DNA of 64,000 bases from Rickettsiales bacterium (GCA_022763105.1 JALEGK010000069.1:1-64000), one strand, 5' to 3'; shown: positions 21,414 to 34,079, counted from the stretch's first letter. The notes: generated from the letters alone by a model not told the origin. Numbers and translations: made by a program.

Positions 21414-22398
21414 GTGCTTTTTCTTCGGCTTTGGATAGTGGGACTGAGTCCAGATTCGTTATGTCGTGCCATTCGGGGTGATTCATCGCCTGCGTGATAT
21501 TCAGGTGATAGACATCGGCTTGTAGTTTGAAGTGGCTATAGGTGTGAGAAATGGCGCCGAGCTTGTTAGCGTCATGTAAGTTTACCCCTAGTGAATCTGG
21601 CACGTTTTCCGGCTGTTTCGTTTCATCAAACTGCGCAAACTGGTAAAGCCCATTTAGAAAACGACTGACTCTCGGCCGCATCCAGATTTTTCGGTTAGTA
21701 TCTTGCAAAATCACGATGTGTTTCTTGCGCGTTGGAATCTGTTTCTTTGTCTTTGGCTCAGGGTAGGTAAGAGGCGTGCTTTTGCCTTTGCAGATGGTGT
21801 TCGCGGGGCACGCATCGCATGCCGGGTTTTTAGGCGTGCAGATCATGGAGCCTAAATCCATCATCGCCTGATTGTGATCAAATGGCTTTTGTGTGTTTAG
21901 CAATGTTTCGGCGGATTGCCATAGCTCGGCAGGTTTAGCGGTTTTAAACGCAAAGATTCGGTGCAGCACGCGCTTCACATTCGCTTCCATAATCGCTACG
22001 GGCTGATGGAAGGCAAAAGCCAGAATGGCATGAGCCGTGTTTTGACCAATTCCGGGCAACTCTAGCAGAGCTTGCGCATTATCAGGCAGTCCATTGGGGC
22101 ATAATTGCGCGGTTTTATGTAGGTTTATGGCGCGATTGTAATAGCCAAGCCCCTGCCAATAATTCAGCACTTCTTTTTGTGGGGCGCTTGCCAGCTTTTG
22201 CAGGGTGGGGAATGCCTCTAGAAATGGGAAATAAAAGCGCTCTAGAACGGTTTTAACCTGCGTTTGCTGTAGCATTACTTCGCTAACATAGATTGGGTAG
22301 GGATCGACTGTATTTCGCCACGGAAGCTCTTTTCTGCCGCATTTGTGATACCACAAAAGCAGTTCGCGTTGAAAATGGGCTATAGAGTCAGGGCTCAT
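21376..22398 (-). CDS. mutY: A/G-specific adenine glycosylase
   Basis: SEVMLQQTQVKTVLERFYFPFLEAFPTLQKLASA; LPGIGQNTAHAIL; NQAMMDLGSMICTPKNPACDACPANTICKG (4Fe-4S loop). Confidence 0.93.
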   Translation of the reverse strand: MSPDSIAHFQRELLLWYHKCGRKELPWRNTVDPYPIYVSEVMLQQTQVKTVLERFYFPFLEAFPTLQKLASAPQKEVLNYWQGLGYYNRAINLHKTAQLCPNGLPDNAQALLELPGIGQNTAHAILAFAFHQPVAIMEANVKRVLHRIFAFKTAKPAELWQSAETLLNTQKPFDHNQAMMDLGSMICTPKNPACDACPANTICKGKSTPLTYPEPKTKKQIPTRKKHIVILQDTNRKIWMRPRVSRFLNGLYQFAQFDETKQPENVPDSLGVNLHDANKLGAISHTYSHFKLQADVYHLNITQAMNHPEWHDITNLDSVPLSKAEEKALSLFSASSALQR

Positions 22399-22447
22399 AA
22401 AGGGTTATACTGGCGAAGGGTTTATCTATGGGTTACGTATAATAATC

Positions 22448-23179
22448 ATGAGACATAGTCTGTTGTCACATATCCGACAAGTCCTTTGCCTAGCCATTGC
22501 GGTGCTATTTGGTGCTACGGTTACGTTTGGCGATGCCTATGCGCGCACCTACAAGCGCAACTATAAGCAATTTACCGTTATGGCCTATGGTGACAGCTTC
22601 ACTTCTGGCTACGGTATTGAGAAGGATGACGCCTATCCGACGCGCCTGCGATACCATGTAAACCGTATGTGGGATAATTACCGTATCGATGTGATCAATG
22701 CAGGGATTACCGGCGACACTGCGGCGTCTGGCGCCTCGCGCATTTCAACGATTTTGGAAGAAAAGCCTGATATTGTGATTGTGGCGTTTGGCATGACTGA
22801 TGCGCTGAAAGGCATTGACCCTGTCATTACCTATCGTGCACTTGAGCAAATGCTCTCCGTGCTGACCTACAATAATATTTACGTGATCATGGTTGGCTTT
22901 AAGGCCCCAGAATCGATGCCGCTTGCGAAGGCAACGCAGTTCAACAAGATGTTTCCTGAATTGGCCGCGCGCTACAAGGTGAGCTTCTATCCGTATCTGC
23001 TGAATGGCGTGGAAGGTGAGTGGTATAATCTTCAATATGATGGGATTTTCCCGAATGAAGACGGCCATGAGCATATTGGCGAAGAATTGGCCTTTGTCTT
23101 GAGTAAAATGATCCGAAAAATCCGTAGCCGTCCAGAGAATTTCATCGAGCGTGATCTGGAAGGCAACTTCATGCGCTAA
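22448..23179 (+). CDS. SGNH/GDSL hydrolase-fold protein (TesA/arylesterase-like), signature residues altered
   Basis: Signal-like N-terminus; block I YGDSFTSGYGIEKDDAYPTRL, block II INAGITGDTAASGASRI, divergent blocks III and V. Confidence 0.82.
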   Translation: MRHSLLSHIRQVLCLAIAVLFGATVTFGDAYARTYKRNYKQFTVMAYGDSFTSGYGIEKDDAYPTRLRYHVNRMWDNYRIDVINAGITGDTAASGASRISTILEEKPDIVIVAFGMTDALKGIDPVITYRALEQMLSVLTYNNIYVIMVGFKAPESMPLAKATQFNKMFPELAARYKVSFYPYLLNGVEGEWYNLQYDGIFPNEDGHEHIGEELAFVLSKMIRKIRSRPENFIERDLEGNFMR

Positions 23180-23231
23180 AATCTGCGTAATACCCTTGTC
23201 TTTTGGTTGTGTTTTTGTGGTAAACGTCTAG

Positions 23232-25192
<1,961 letters not shown>

Positions 25193-25193
<1 letters not shown>

Positions 25194-25846
25194 TGGGCGA
25201 AGCCAAGTACAGCATATTGGAATTGTTAATATCTGGGCTTGGTAGCTCTATTTTAGGAGCTGCATTAGGTTTTGCTGGAATGTGGTATTCAACTAGAAGT
25301 CAGAGAAATAGTGATTTTCATTTACTAGATAAACAAATCAAGACTAATCAAAAACAGAAAGTTGAAGAAGCTGAAAAAAAGAAACTGAACTTCCTATTGC
25401 TGCTGGCAGATGAAGTAGACTTTTTATTCTCTAATACAGACGCTTCTTCAGTTATAAATAAAATGCGTTCTCATAATGCTGATGAGGTTTTTGATGCTAT
25501 TTTTCCTGTAAATGATGCTGATTTTAGAGTTCATTTGCTGGAAAGTAATATTGATATTTTAGGGCATCTTGATACTGAATTTCGTCAGCAAATTGGTAAG
25601 ACGTTTAAAAGTTATAAAGCTGCAATGAGTGCTATGCGGATGCACAATGACTATATCAAAGACTTTCTGAATTTCAGTATAAAGGCACATGAAAAACCAA
25701 CCGACAGAGCAAAAGAGATAGCTGAAGACCGAAGAAGAGTATGTATTAATTATTTTCCAACATTATTAAAATCCTTCGAATCGGTTTATGATAACTTTAC
25801 TAAGTTAGATTCATTCTTAGAGAAGGAATTAATAGAAGCTCCATGA
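25193..25846 (+). CDS. Hypothetical single-TM protein with coiled coil; gene AT-rich
   Basis: ORF overlaps the thiC stop; N-terminal hydrophobic segment LLISGLGSSILGAALGFAGMW, then charged helical region; no family recognised. Confidence 0.7.
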
Positions 25847-26274
25847 AAAACACACTCACCACAGGCCTTACCCATACTGCCAGCATGATCGTCACGGAAC
25901 GTGAGTTGGTACCGCAGGTCTATCCTGATCATGCCGTGTTTTCCTCGTTGCCCGATGTCTATGCCACCGCCTTTATGGTCGGGTTTGCGGAAGCGACGTG
26001 CGCCGAGCTATTGCATCAGCATTTAGAGGCGGGTGAGAGTTCGGTTGGGGTGCATGTCAACCTCTCCCACAATGCACCCACACCTAAAGGGCTAGAGGTG
26101 CAGGCGCAGATCGAAGTGCTAGAAATTGAAAAACGCCGCGTGCGTTTTAGCGTTACCTTGCGTGACGATACCGAGATTATCAGTACCGGCACGCATGATC
26201 GTTTTGTCATTGATGCCGAGCGATTTGGTGAAAAGATCGCGCAGAAGCGGCAGGCTGAGAGTTGCCGAGCGTAA
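25843..26274 (+). CDS. Thioesterase, fluoroacetyl-CoA thioesterase-like hotdog fold
   Basis: VFSSLPDVYATAFMVGFAEATCAELLHQHLEAGESSVGVHVNLSHNAPTPKGLEVQAQIEVLEIEKRRVRFSV. Confidence 0.75.
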   Translation: MKNTLTTGLTHTASMIVTERELVPQVYPDHAVFSSLPDVYATAFMVGFAEATCAELLHQHLEAGESSVGVHVNLSHNAPTPKGLEVQAQIEVLEIEKRRVRFSVTLRDDTEIISTGTHDRFVIDAERFGEKIAQKRQAESCRA

Positions 26275-26306
26275 CCTGAGCCAACCCACCGCCACCATCT
26301 ACACCG

Positions 26307-26654
26307 TTAGTCGGTGTAGCAGACACTGGTTGAGCGTTTAATACGCAGTATTTGCAGGTCTTTATTGTTGAGCGTCACCGGCTCGATACAGTCTTTACTG
26401 GTGCGCTTATGATAGACGTCTAGATCGACATCCGCATCGTAGGCTGCGATTTCAAGCGAGCGGTCATGCTCGTGCTGACCGCGCTGTATGATGGCTGCTT
26501 GTTCGCGCTGCACATCGGCGTCCATGTCTACCTTATAGCTATTTACGCGGGTATCCATGTCTTGCCCGTAAGGCGCTGCGGTAGCAGCCGTTGAAATTGC
26601 CATAGCGGTTGCGAAGGTGGCAACCAACATTGTGATATCTTCAAAGCGTTGCAT
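26307..26654 (-). CDS. Small predicted exported protein
   Basis: MQRFEDITMLVATFATAMAISTAATAAPYGQDM reads as a signal peptide with AXA-type cleavage; start set at ATG 26654. Confidence 0.6.
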   Translation of the reverse strand: MQRFEDITMLVATFATAMAISTAATAAPYGQDMDTRVNSYKVDMDADVQREQAAIIQRGQHEHDRSLEIAAYDADVDLDVYHKRTSKDCIEPVTLNNKDLQILRIKRSTSVCYTD

Positions 26655-26803
26655 GATGGAATCCTTTTGTTGTTCATCAAAGTAACGAGACCAGTTATGG
26701 CATATGCCAGATAAAGTTGCGCGATGGCGGATGGGCCGCAAAAATAAAAAAGCGATAAAGAAGAAGGCTTGGCAGTTCGCGCGCAAGAATCTATATAGAG
26801 AGC

Positions 26804-27397
26804 ATGTCTATTATATCCTTGATTGGCGATCGCCAGAACGCACTAACCGATGAGAGCGAGGAAATGCCGGTTCATGAGCCGGAAATGCTGCTGATTGGCT
26901 GTGTTGATGCACGTAAAGACCCGATTGATGATTTGGGAATACCCAAGGGCAAATCGCTGATTTTGCGCAATGTCGCAGCGCTTGTGCATCCGGAACATCA
27001 TAAACGCTTAACCGAATCGGCGGCACTGGCATTTGCGGTGCGTCATATGAAGGTGAAGCATATTGCGGTGATGGGTCACACCGATTGCGGTGGTATTCGC
27101 GCGGCGATTGAGGGGATTTCGAGCTATTCATTGCGCGATTACCTAGAGCCGATTCATGAGATGAGCGCGCGCGTTGCCAGTGAAAGTGATGATCCTGAGA
27201 CCAAGCGCCGTCTGGTGGAGCAAGAGGCAGTGCGCTATAGCATCAACTCGCTGCAGACCTACGACTATATTGTTGAGGCTGAAGAGAAGGGCGAATTGCA
27301 GCTTCATGGCTGGGTGATTGATATTGCTACGGGCAAAATGTTCGCGCTTAATCGCGATACTGGCGAGTTTGAGCCTTTCACAAAGTTCTATGGCTAG
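26804..27397 (+). CDS. Beta-class carbonic anhydrase
   Basis: GCVDARKDP, MGHTDCGGIRAAIEG, LHGWVIDIATGKMFALN. Confidence 0.92.
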   Translation: MSIISLIGDRQNALTDESEEMPVHEPEMLLIGCVDARKDPIDDLGIPKGKSLILRNVAALVHPEHHKRLTESAALAFAVRHMKVKHIAVMGHTDCGGIRAAIEGISSYSLRDYLEPIHEMSARVASESDDPETKRRLVEQEAVRYSINSLQTYDYIVEAEEKGELQLHGWVIDIATGKMFALNRDTGEFEPFTKFYG

Positions 27398-27806
27398 TCA
27401 ACCCGCATTTCTGTCTAAGCCCATGCATGAGATGTCTCATGCGGAATGGGAGTCTTTGTGTGATGGTTGCGGTTTGTGCTGCCAAATTCGACTGGAAGAT
27501 ATTGATAGCGGCGAGATTACGCTGAGTAATGCGGCGTGTCGGTTGCTGGATTTACAGACACTGCAATGCTCGGACTATCCGAACCGCAAGAAGCGCGTGA
27601 GTGATTGCGTCAAGATTACACCGGAGAATGTTGGCAATTTAAATTGGCTGCCTAATAGCTGCGCGTATCGCATGGTGTGGCGCGGTGAGCCGCTAGAGGA
27701 TTGGCATTATTTGATTTGCGGCGATAAAGAACGCGTGCATACGGATGGGCCGTCGATGCGGGGCGAGTTGATCGGCGAAGATGACGCCGATTGGGATGAG
27801 ATGTAA
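27390..27806 (+). CDS. YcgN-family cysteine-cluster protein
   Basis: WESLCDGCGLCCQIRLED ... LQCSDYPNRKKRVSDCVKITPENV ... WLPNSCAYRMVWRGEPLEDWHYLICGD; start at ATG 27390. Confidence 0.88.
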   Translation: MASQPAFLSKPMHEMSHAEWESLCDGCGLCCQIRLEDIDSGEITLSNAACRLLDLQTLQCSDYPNRKKRVSDCVKITPENVGNLNWLPNSCAYRMVWRGEPLEDWHYLICGDKERVHTDGPSMRGELIGEDDADWDEM

Positions 27807-27812
27807 AAAATA

Positions 27813-27830
27813 AGGCGGCCGAAGCCGCCT
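27813..27830 (-). terminator. Rho-independent terminator for mscS (minus strand)
   Basis: Minus-strand reading GGCGGC-TTCG-GCCGCC followed by TTATTTTTT. Confidence 0.85.
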
Positions 27831-27855
27831 GTAATAAGCAAGTAAACTTAACTCT

Positions 27856-28698
27856 TTATGCAGCGGCTTTGGCTGCAGAATCCGCTTGGTGCATGTGTAC
27901 GTCTTGCTGTGGGTAAGGAATAGAGATGCCTTCCGCGTCAAAACGTAGCTTCACTGTTTCGGTAATATCGAAATAAACGCCCCAGTAATCGGATGCATTC
28001 ACCCATGGGCGCACGACAAAATTCACACTGCTATCCGCCAGCTCAGATACGGCGATGACAGGTTCTGGGTCTTTCAAGATACGCGCTTCGCTCTCGATAA
28101 TATCTTTTAGCACGTCTTTGGCTTTGCGGATGTCGTCATCATAGCCAATGCCGAACGTGAAATCGATGCGGCGCTTATCTTCCGCAGAGAAATTGGTGAT
28201 ATTGCCAGAGATGATGGCGCTATTTGGTACGATCACTTTTTTGTTATCTGGCGTTTTCAAAATGGTGGTGAAGATGGTCACTTCATGCACGGTGCCCGAT
28301 GTTCCTGCCGCTTCGATGAAGTTGCCTTTCACGAATGGACGGAATGCAATGATCATCACGCCTGCTGCCAGATTAGATAGCGAGCCTTGCAGGGCCAAGC
28401 CAATTGCTAAGCCTGCGGCAGCTAATACGGCGGCGAGTGAAGTGGTTTCTACACCTAGTTGGCTTAGTGCTGCGATCAGAACGAAGGCAAGTGCCAGCGT
28501 GTAGATGATATTTCCTAGAAATGAAACCAGCGTCTCATCCATCTTAGCCTTGATAAGCAGCTTCTTGGATGTGCCGCGGATGATTTTGGCAACCATCTTA
28601 CCAATGATGAAGATTGCGAGCGCACCAGCAATATTGATGGCCCAATCTAGGCCTTCTTCCATGATGAATGTTTCGATAACTTCTGGGTTAAATTCCAT
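27856..28698 (-). CDS. Small-conductance mechanosensitive channel (MscS family)
   Basis: AAAGLAIGLALQGSLSNLAAGVMIIAFRPFVKGNFIEAAGTSGTVHEVTIFTTILKTPDNKKVIVPNS. Confidence 0.95.
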   Translation of the reverse strand: MEFNPEVIETFIMEEGLDWAINIAGALAIFIIGKMVAKIIRGTSKKLLIKAKMDETLVSFLGNIIYTLALAFVLIAALSQLGVETTSLAAVLAAAGLAIGLALQGSLSNLAAGVMIIAFRPFVKGNFIEAAGTSGTVHEVTIFTTILKTPDNKKVIVPNSAIISGNITNFSAEDKRRIDFTFGIGYDDDIRKAKDVLKDIIESEARILKDPEPVIAVSELADSSVNFVVRPWVNASDYWGVYFDITETVKLRFDAEGISIPYPQQDVHMHQADSAAKAAA

Positions 28699-28868
28699 GC
28701 TTACCTCCGGAATGTATTATTTTGGTTTAATTGCTCGTAGCAACTTATTGTTTGTTCGTCAAGTAATAGCGATTTTTGAATTTTCGTTTAATATGGTACA
28801 ATATCTCGGTTTTCGTTGACATTTCTGGTTCAGAATTCATTAATATTCATCAACAAAAGAGGAGTCGC

Positions 28869-29312
28869 ATGAAGGAATATAAGGTACTAATTGTTGATGA
28901 TTCACCAGCAGACCGTCTGCTGATCCGCGATACCATTCGTATGATCAAAGATATTTACTTCAACGTGAAGCAATGTGGCACTATAAGCGATGCCATTTCA
29001 GATATTGAGACCTTCGAGCCTGACGTGATTATTCTGGATTATTGGTTTGAAGGTGAAAACGGCTTTGATCTGTACGATAAGCATCCCGCTTTGAAAAACT
29101 CTGCTATTCCTATCGTGTTGTGTACCGGTGGTGCTGATTTAAAAGTAGTAGATGAGGCGAAAAAACACGGGGTGAAGCATATTGTTAGTAAGAACGCGAT
29201 GACGGTAGCGCTGCTAGAAAGTCGCCTGAAAGATGCGCTTTCTAATCATAAACCAGCTCCTTCTGGGGATGATGGTATTGAGCTTGAGGCGATTGATAAG
29301 AAAGAAGCGTAA
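28869..29312 (+). CDS. Single-domain response regulator
   Basis: KVLIVDDSPADR, VIILDYWFEGENGFDL, VLCTGG, HIVSKNA; start at ATG 28869 behind GAGGAG. Confidence 0.88.
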   Translation: MKEYKVLIVDDSPADRLLIRDTIRMIKDIYFNVKQCGTISDAISDIETFEPDVIILDYWFEGENGFDLYDKHPALKNSAIPIVLCTGGADLKVVDEAKKHGVKHIVSKNAMTVALLESRLKDALSNHKPAPSGDDGIELEAIDKKEA

Positions 29313-29336
29313 GCGTGACGAGATAGATATGAAAAA

Positions 29337-29359
29337 GGCGGCCAGAGGCCGCCTTTTTT
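29337..29359. terminator. Bidirectional rho-independent terminator between the response regulator (+) and pntB (-)
   Basis: GGCGGCC-AGA-GGCCGCC followed by TTTTTT, preceded by AAAAA. Confidence 0.93.
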
Positions 29360-29376
29360 GTTTTATTGTTATGAGT

Positions 29377-30774
29377 TTATAGCTCGCGGATCGCTTTGAC
29401 GAGGTCTTCGGTTGCCGCCTTCGCATCGCCAAAGAGCATCATTGTGTTATCCTGGAAGAATAACTCATTTTGAATACCCGCATAGCCTGCGGCCATTGAG
29501 CGTTTATTGAAGATAACATTACGAGCCTCTGCCACGTTCAGAATTGGCATGCCGTAGATAGGGCTTTGAGGGTCGCTCTTAGCGGCTGGGTTGGTGACAT
29601 CATTTGCTCCAATCACAAAGGCAACATCGCTGGTAGAGAATTCATTATTGATATCTTCCAGCTCAAACACCTGATCGTAAGGGATGTTGGCTTCTGCCAG
29701 AAGTACGTTCATGTGGCCCGGCATACGTCCTGCTACTGGGTGAATCGCAAATTTAACCGTGATTTTCTTCTCTTCCAGTGCTTCGACTAGTTCACGCACC
29801 GCGTGCTGCGCTTGTGCTACAGCTAAGCCGTAACCTGGAACAATAATGACAGAATCGGCATTGCCCATAAGGAATGCGGCATCTTCTGGGCTACCAGATT
29901 TCACTGGGCGTTCTTCTTGCTCACCTGCGGCGGCACCCGCATCGTCAGAGCTACCGAATCCGCCGAAGATCACATTGATGATCGAGCGGTTCATCGCCTT
30001 ACACATAATGTAGGACAGAATCGCACCAGACGCACCAACCAGCGCACCGGTGATGATAAGTAGTGGGTTACTAAGCGTGAAGCCGATACCTGCTGCCGCC
30101 CAACCTGAGTATGAGTTCAGCATGGAGACGACAACCGGCATATCTGCACCACCAATCGGGATGATAAGCAGGAAGCCAAGCGCGAATGCGATAAGAGTCA
30201 TCAGGATGAAGATGAAGGATGATTCACTCCCCATGAAGATGATCATGAGCACGATACTGGCAATACCAAGCCCTGCATTCAGCATATGTTGGCCTGAGAA
30301 GCGGATAGGCGCTCCTGACATCATGCCTTGCAGTTTAGCAAATGCAATCACAGAGCCAGAGAAGGTAATCGCACCAATAATGGCGCCTAAGCCCATTTCT
30401 AGCAGGCTGCCTGCTGCAATTTCGCCTTCTACACCAATGCCGTAGCTTTCTGGTGAGAACAGGGCTGCCGTTGCGATGAAGACTGCCGCTAAGCCCACAA
30501 GTGAGTGGAATGCTGCCACAAGCTGAGGCATAGCGGTCATTTCTATGCGTTTGGCAATAACGGTACCGATGGTTCCGCCGACTGCAATACCCAATAGAAT
30601 CAGCAGTACACCATCTACTTGCTGTAGCGTGAAGGTGGTGATGATGGCGATTGCCATACCGATCATGCCGTAGCGGTTACCTTGGCGTGCGGTGGTTGGA
30701 GCTGCAAGTCCTTTCAGCGATAGGATGAACAGGACCGATGCAATCAGATACAGAAGATAAGCAGAGCTGGACAT
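29377..30774 (-). CDS. pntB: NAD(P) transhydrogenase subunit beta
   Basis: GYGLAVAQAQHAVRELVEALEEKKITVKFAIHPVAGRMPGHMNVLLAEANIPYD; IGANDVTNPAAKSDPQSPIYGMPIL. Confidence 0.97.
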   Translation of the reverse strand: MSSSAYLLYLIASVLFILSLKGLAAPTTARQGNRYGMIGMAIAIITTFTLQQVDGVLLILLGIAVGGTIGTVIAKRIEMTAMPQLVAAFHSLVGLAAVFIATAALFSPESYGIGVEGEIAAGSLLEMGLGAIIGAITFSGSVIAFAKLQGMMSGAPIRFSGQHMLNAGLGIASIVLMIIFMGSESSFIFILMTLIAFALGFLLIIPIGGADMPVVVSMLNSYSGWAAAGIGFTLSNPLLIITGALVGASGAILSYIMCKAMNRSIINVIFGGFGSSDDAGAAAGEQEERPVKSGSPEDAAFLMGNADSVIIVPGYGLAVAQAQHAVRELVEALEEKKITVKFAIHPVAGRMPGHMNVLLAEANIPYDQVFELEDINNEFSTSDVAFVIGANDVTNPAAKSDPQSPIYGMPILNVAEARNVIFNKRSMAAGYAGIQNELFFQDNTMMLFGDAKAATEDLVKAIREL

Positions 30775-31175
30775 TATTTGCGCTCCTTCTTCTTAAACAT
30801 TTCTAACATGCGTTGTGTTACCACAAAGCCGCCGAAGATATTGATAGATGCAATCACAACCGCAACGAAGCCAAGCAGTGATGAGAAGCTTGAAGCGTCA
30901 GATGCGCCGACTGCGATCATCGCACCTACGATGATGATGCCTGAGATCGCGTTGGTTACCGCCATGAGAGGTGTATGAAGTGCTGGCGTTACTTTCCAGA
31001 CTACATAATAGCCCACAAAGCAGGCCAAAACGAATACGAATAGGCCGAAGACGAATGGGTCAACGCCGCCTGCATGCCCCATCTGCGCTTGCAAGGCTGC
31101 GATAGTCTGCTCTTGCTGCGCTGCTTTTTCAGACGCTTGTCTGAGTGTTTCTGTGAGGTTTAGGTCTTCGGTCAT
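30774..31175 (-). CDS. pntAB: NAD(P) transhydrogenase subunit alpha, C-terminal membrane part
   Basis: [57 protein letters not shown]. Confidence 0.95.
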   Translation of the reverse strand: MTEDLNLTETLRQASEKAAQQEQTIAALQAQMGHAGGVDPFVFGLFVFVLACFVGYYVVWKVTPALHTPLMAVTNAISGIIIVGAMIAVGASDASSFSSLLGFVAVVIASINIFGGFVVTQRMLEMFKKKERK

Positions 31176-32401
31176 GCGCTGGCCTCCTCCTTTTTATCTT
31201 CCTCTGAATCAGAGGCTGTTTCTTCTGCTTTTGGCTCTTCCTTCGGCTCTTCAATCGGGTCTAGACCCTTTACGGAGCGCACCATAGGGTGCGTAATGTC
31301 ACCGTCTTTGGTGAGAAGCGTGCCTTGGATTAGCTCGTCATCCCACTGGATATCGAGTTTCTTGTTCTCTTTGTCGATCATTAAGGTGCTGACGAAGTTG
31401 AATAGGTTGCGTGCGTATAGCGGGGTGGCATCGACAGCGGCGCGGCTAGGCATGTTGCTGTAGCCAATGAGTGTCACGCCATGTGCGGTACTCACCTTAT
31501 CAAGTTTCGATGATTTGCAGTTACCGCCAGCAATGACTGCCAGATCAACGATGACAGAGCCATCTTTCATATCTTTCAGCATGTCGGTGGTAATCAGCTC
31601 TGGTGCTGGCTTACCCGGAATCAATGCGGTGGTAATGCAGATATCTTGGCTTTTCAGCGTTTCATGAATGAGCTCTGATTGCTTACGCTGATAATCTTCG
31701 CTCATTTCTTTCGCGTAGCCGCCAGAGGTTTCGCCTTCTTCTTCCTCAGCTTCGACCTCAATGAATTTCGCACCCAAGCTCTCGACTTGTTCTTTAACGG
31801 CTGGGCGAACGTCAAAGGCAGAGACAACTGCGCCCAAACGCTTCGCTGTTGCAATCGCTTGTAGGCCCGCAACGCCTGCACCAAGCACCAAGACTTTGGC
31901 TGGTGGCACGGTTCCGGCTGCGGTCATCATCATGGGAATGACTTTGCCGAATGATTGCGCGGCTTCGATCACTGAGCGGTAGCCAGCAAGGTTACTTTGC
32001 GAGGAGAGCACATCCATAGATTGCGCACGCGAGATACGTGGCAGAAGCTCTAGGGTAAAGCTGGTGCGCTTAGATGTTTTATATAGCTCGATATCGTTTT
32101 TGTCGTTGAATGGGTCCAGCATGCCGATGATGGCAGCGTCTTTTGGCAACGCATTCAACATCGCTTCGGTCGGCGCTTGTACGCTCAGCAGCAGATCTGC
32201 ATTTTTGCAGGTATCTTCTACCGATGCATGGATGGTCGCACCCGCATCTTTCAATTTATCATCGGAGATGGCAGATGCTTCCGTAGCGCCAGATTGCACA
32301 TGGATTTCAGCACCTAAGCCAACATATTTCTTGATCGCGTCAGGCGAAATGGCCGCGCGCGACTCGTGAGAGGCAGTCTCTTTACAAATAGCTATCTTCA
32401 T
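31172..32401 (-). CDS. pntAA: NAD(P) transhydrogenase subunit alpha, N-terminal soluble part
   Basis: [84 protein letters not shown]. Start at ATG 32401. Confidence 0.96.
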   Translation of the reverse strand: MKIAICKETASHESRAAISPDAIKKYVGLGAEIHVQSGATEASAISDDKLKDAGATIHASVEDTCKNADLLLSVQAPTEAMLNALPKDAAIIGMLDPFNDKNDIELYKTSKRTSFTLELLPRISRAQSMDVLSSQSNLAGYRSVIEAAQSFGKVIPMMMTAAGTVPPAKVLVLGAGVAGLQAIATAKRLGAVVSAFDVRPAVKEQVESLGAKFIEVEAEEEEGETSGGYAKEMSEDYQRKQSELIHETLKSQDICITTALIPGKPAPELITTDMLKDMKDGSVIVDLAVIAGGNCKSSKLDKVSTAHGVTLIGYSNMPSRAAVDATPLYARNLFNFVSTLMIDKENKKLDIQWDDELIQGTLLTKDGDITHPMVRSVKGLDPIEEPKEEPKAEETASDSEEDKKEEASA

Positions 32402-32523
32402 AGTGGCGATAGCAATAACGTATCCGCCAGTGTGGCGCAATGGGGAAATGCCTATTTCTGTGCTTTGACTTTTATGCGTTTGTGTGTAGACTGCGCCGCT
32501 TTCTAGAACTGGCGAGGAAGCCT

Positions 32524-33006
32524 ATGCAAAAACAACCGCTTATTGGCATTATTATGGGCAGTCAGTCTGACTGGCCGACGATGAAACATGCCGTTGATTT
32601 TCTGGATGAAATGGGTATTACTTACGAGGCGAAAATCGTCTCGGCACACCGTACGCCTGATCGTATGGTGGAATACGCTAAATCGGCCAAAGAGCGTGGT
32701 TTGAAGGTGATTATTGCTGGTGCGGGCGGGGCTGCGCATCTGCCGGGCATGGTTGCTGCTATGACGCCACTGCCAGTGCTTGGTGTTCCGGTTGAAAGTA
32801 AGGCGCTTAGCGGGCAAGACAGTTTACTCTCTATCGTTCAGATGCCAAAAGGTATTCCGGTAGGAACGCTCGCGATTGGTGGTGCTGCTAATGCCGCGAT
32901 TCTCGCGACCTCTATTCTAGGCGCTTATGATGAAGCGATTATGAGCAAGCTCGAGGCATTCCGCGCGAAGCAGACCGATGCTATCGCAGATGAGCCGTCA
33001 TCGTAA
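32524..33006 (+). CDS. purE: N5-carboxyaminoimidazole ribonucleotide mutase
   Basis: [42 protein letters not shown]. Confidence 0.97.
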   Translation: MQKQPLIGIIMGSQSDWPTMKHAVDFLDEMGITYEAKIVSAHRTPDRMVEYAKSAKERGLKVIIAGAGGAAHLPGMVAAMTPLPVLGVPVESKALSGQDSLLSIVQMPKGIPVGTLAIGGAANAAILATSILGAYDEAIMSKLEAFRAKQTDAIADEPSS

Positions 33007-33008
33007 TT

Positions 33009-34079
33009 ATGAGTGAATTTATCGCACCCGGATCGATCATCGGGATCGTTGGTGGCGGTCAGTTGGGCCGTATGTCTGCCATGGCGGCGGCACATATGGG
33101 CTATAAATGTCATATCTATACGCCGGAAGAAGATTCCCCTGCATCGCATGTGGCGGCATTTACCACGGTTGCGGCATATGATGATGCAGAAGCGCTGAAG
33201 GCATTTGCAAAAACCGTCGATGTGGTGACGTTTGAATTTGAGAATGTACCTGCCGAATCACTCGAGCTGATGGCTGAGATTATTCCCGTGCATCCATCCA
33301 TTAGGTTGCTGCGCACCTGTCGTCACCGTCTGCGTGAGAAAACAGCGATCAATGAGCAAGGCATTGCTACCGCGCCATTTGCGTCTATCACTTCGCTTGC
33401 TGAGCTTGAGTCTGCGATTGAGTCGATTGGCACGCCTTGTGTGCTGAAGACCTGCCAGTTGGGTTATGATGGTAAAGGGCAATTTAAAATTGATAACGCT
33501 AGTCAAGCGCGCGAAGCTTGGGAAGCGCTGGGTGGTGTTGAAGCGATATTAGAAGGCTGGGTGCCGTTTGAACGCGAAATTTCGGTTATTGTGGCACGTA
33601 ATGCCAGTGGTCACACCATCGCTTACGAGCCGGCACATAATATTCACAAAAACCATATTTTATCAGAGTCGGTCATTCCGTGTGGTTTAGGTGCGAATAT
33701 TGTTAAGGCCGCGCAAGATATTGCCCATACGCTAGCTGAAGCACTTGATTTAATCGGTATTATGGCCGTTGAATTGTTCGTGACGGAGTCAGGTGATTTG
33801 ATTGTCAATGAATTGGCGCCGCGCCCTCATAATTCGGGGCATTGGACGATTGAGGCAGCCTCAACCTCGCAATTTGAGCAGCATATTCGCGCCGTGGTTG
33901 GCATGTCGCTTGGTTGCACGCGAACCTTATCGAATGTCAGTATGATCAATCTGATTGGTGATGATGTTGACGCGCTTGATACGTACTATGCCAATCCTAA
34001 AGCGCATGTGCATTTATATGGCAAACGCGAGGCAAGGGCAGGGCGCAAAATGGGCCATGTCACGATTCTCAAAGATTAG
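33009..34079 (+). CDS. purK: N5-carboxyaminoimidazole ribonucleotide synthase
   Basis: IGIVGGGQLGRMSAMAA; LKTCQLGYDGKGQ; NELAPRPHNSGHWTIEAASTSQFEQHIRAV. Confidence 0.97.
   Translation: MSEFIAPGSIIGIVGGGQLGRMSAMAAAHMGYKCHIYTPEEDSPASHVAAFTTVAAYDDAEALKAFAKTVDVVTFEFENVPAESLELMAEIIPVHPSIRLLRTCRHRLREKTAINEQGIATAPFASITSLAELESAIESIGTPCVLKTCQLGYDGKGQFKIDNASQAREAWEALGGVEAILEGWVPFEREISVIVARNASGHTIAYEPAHNIHKNHILSESVIPCGLGANIVKAAQDIAHTLAEALDLIGIMAVELFVTESGDLIVNELAPRPHNSGHWTIEAASTSQFEQHIRAVVGMSLGCTRTLSNVSMINLIGDDVDALDTYYANPKAHVHLYGKREARAGRKMGHVTILKD

Noticed and set aside
30774-32401. Split pntA as a frameshifted pseudogene
   Set aside because: Separate PntAA and PntAB subunits are a well-known arrangement in alphaproteobacteria; both ORFs look intact.
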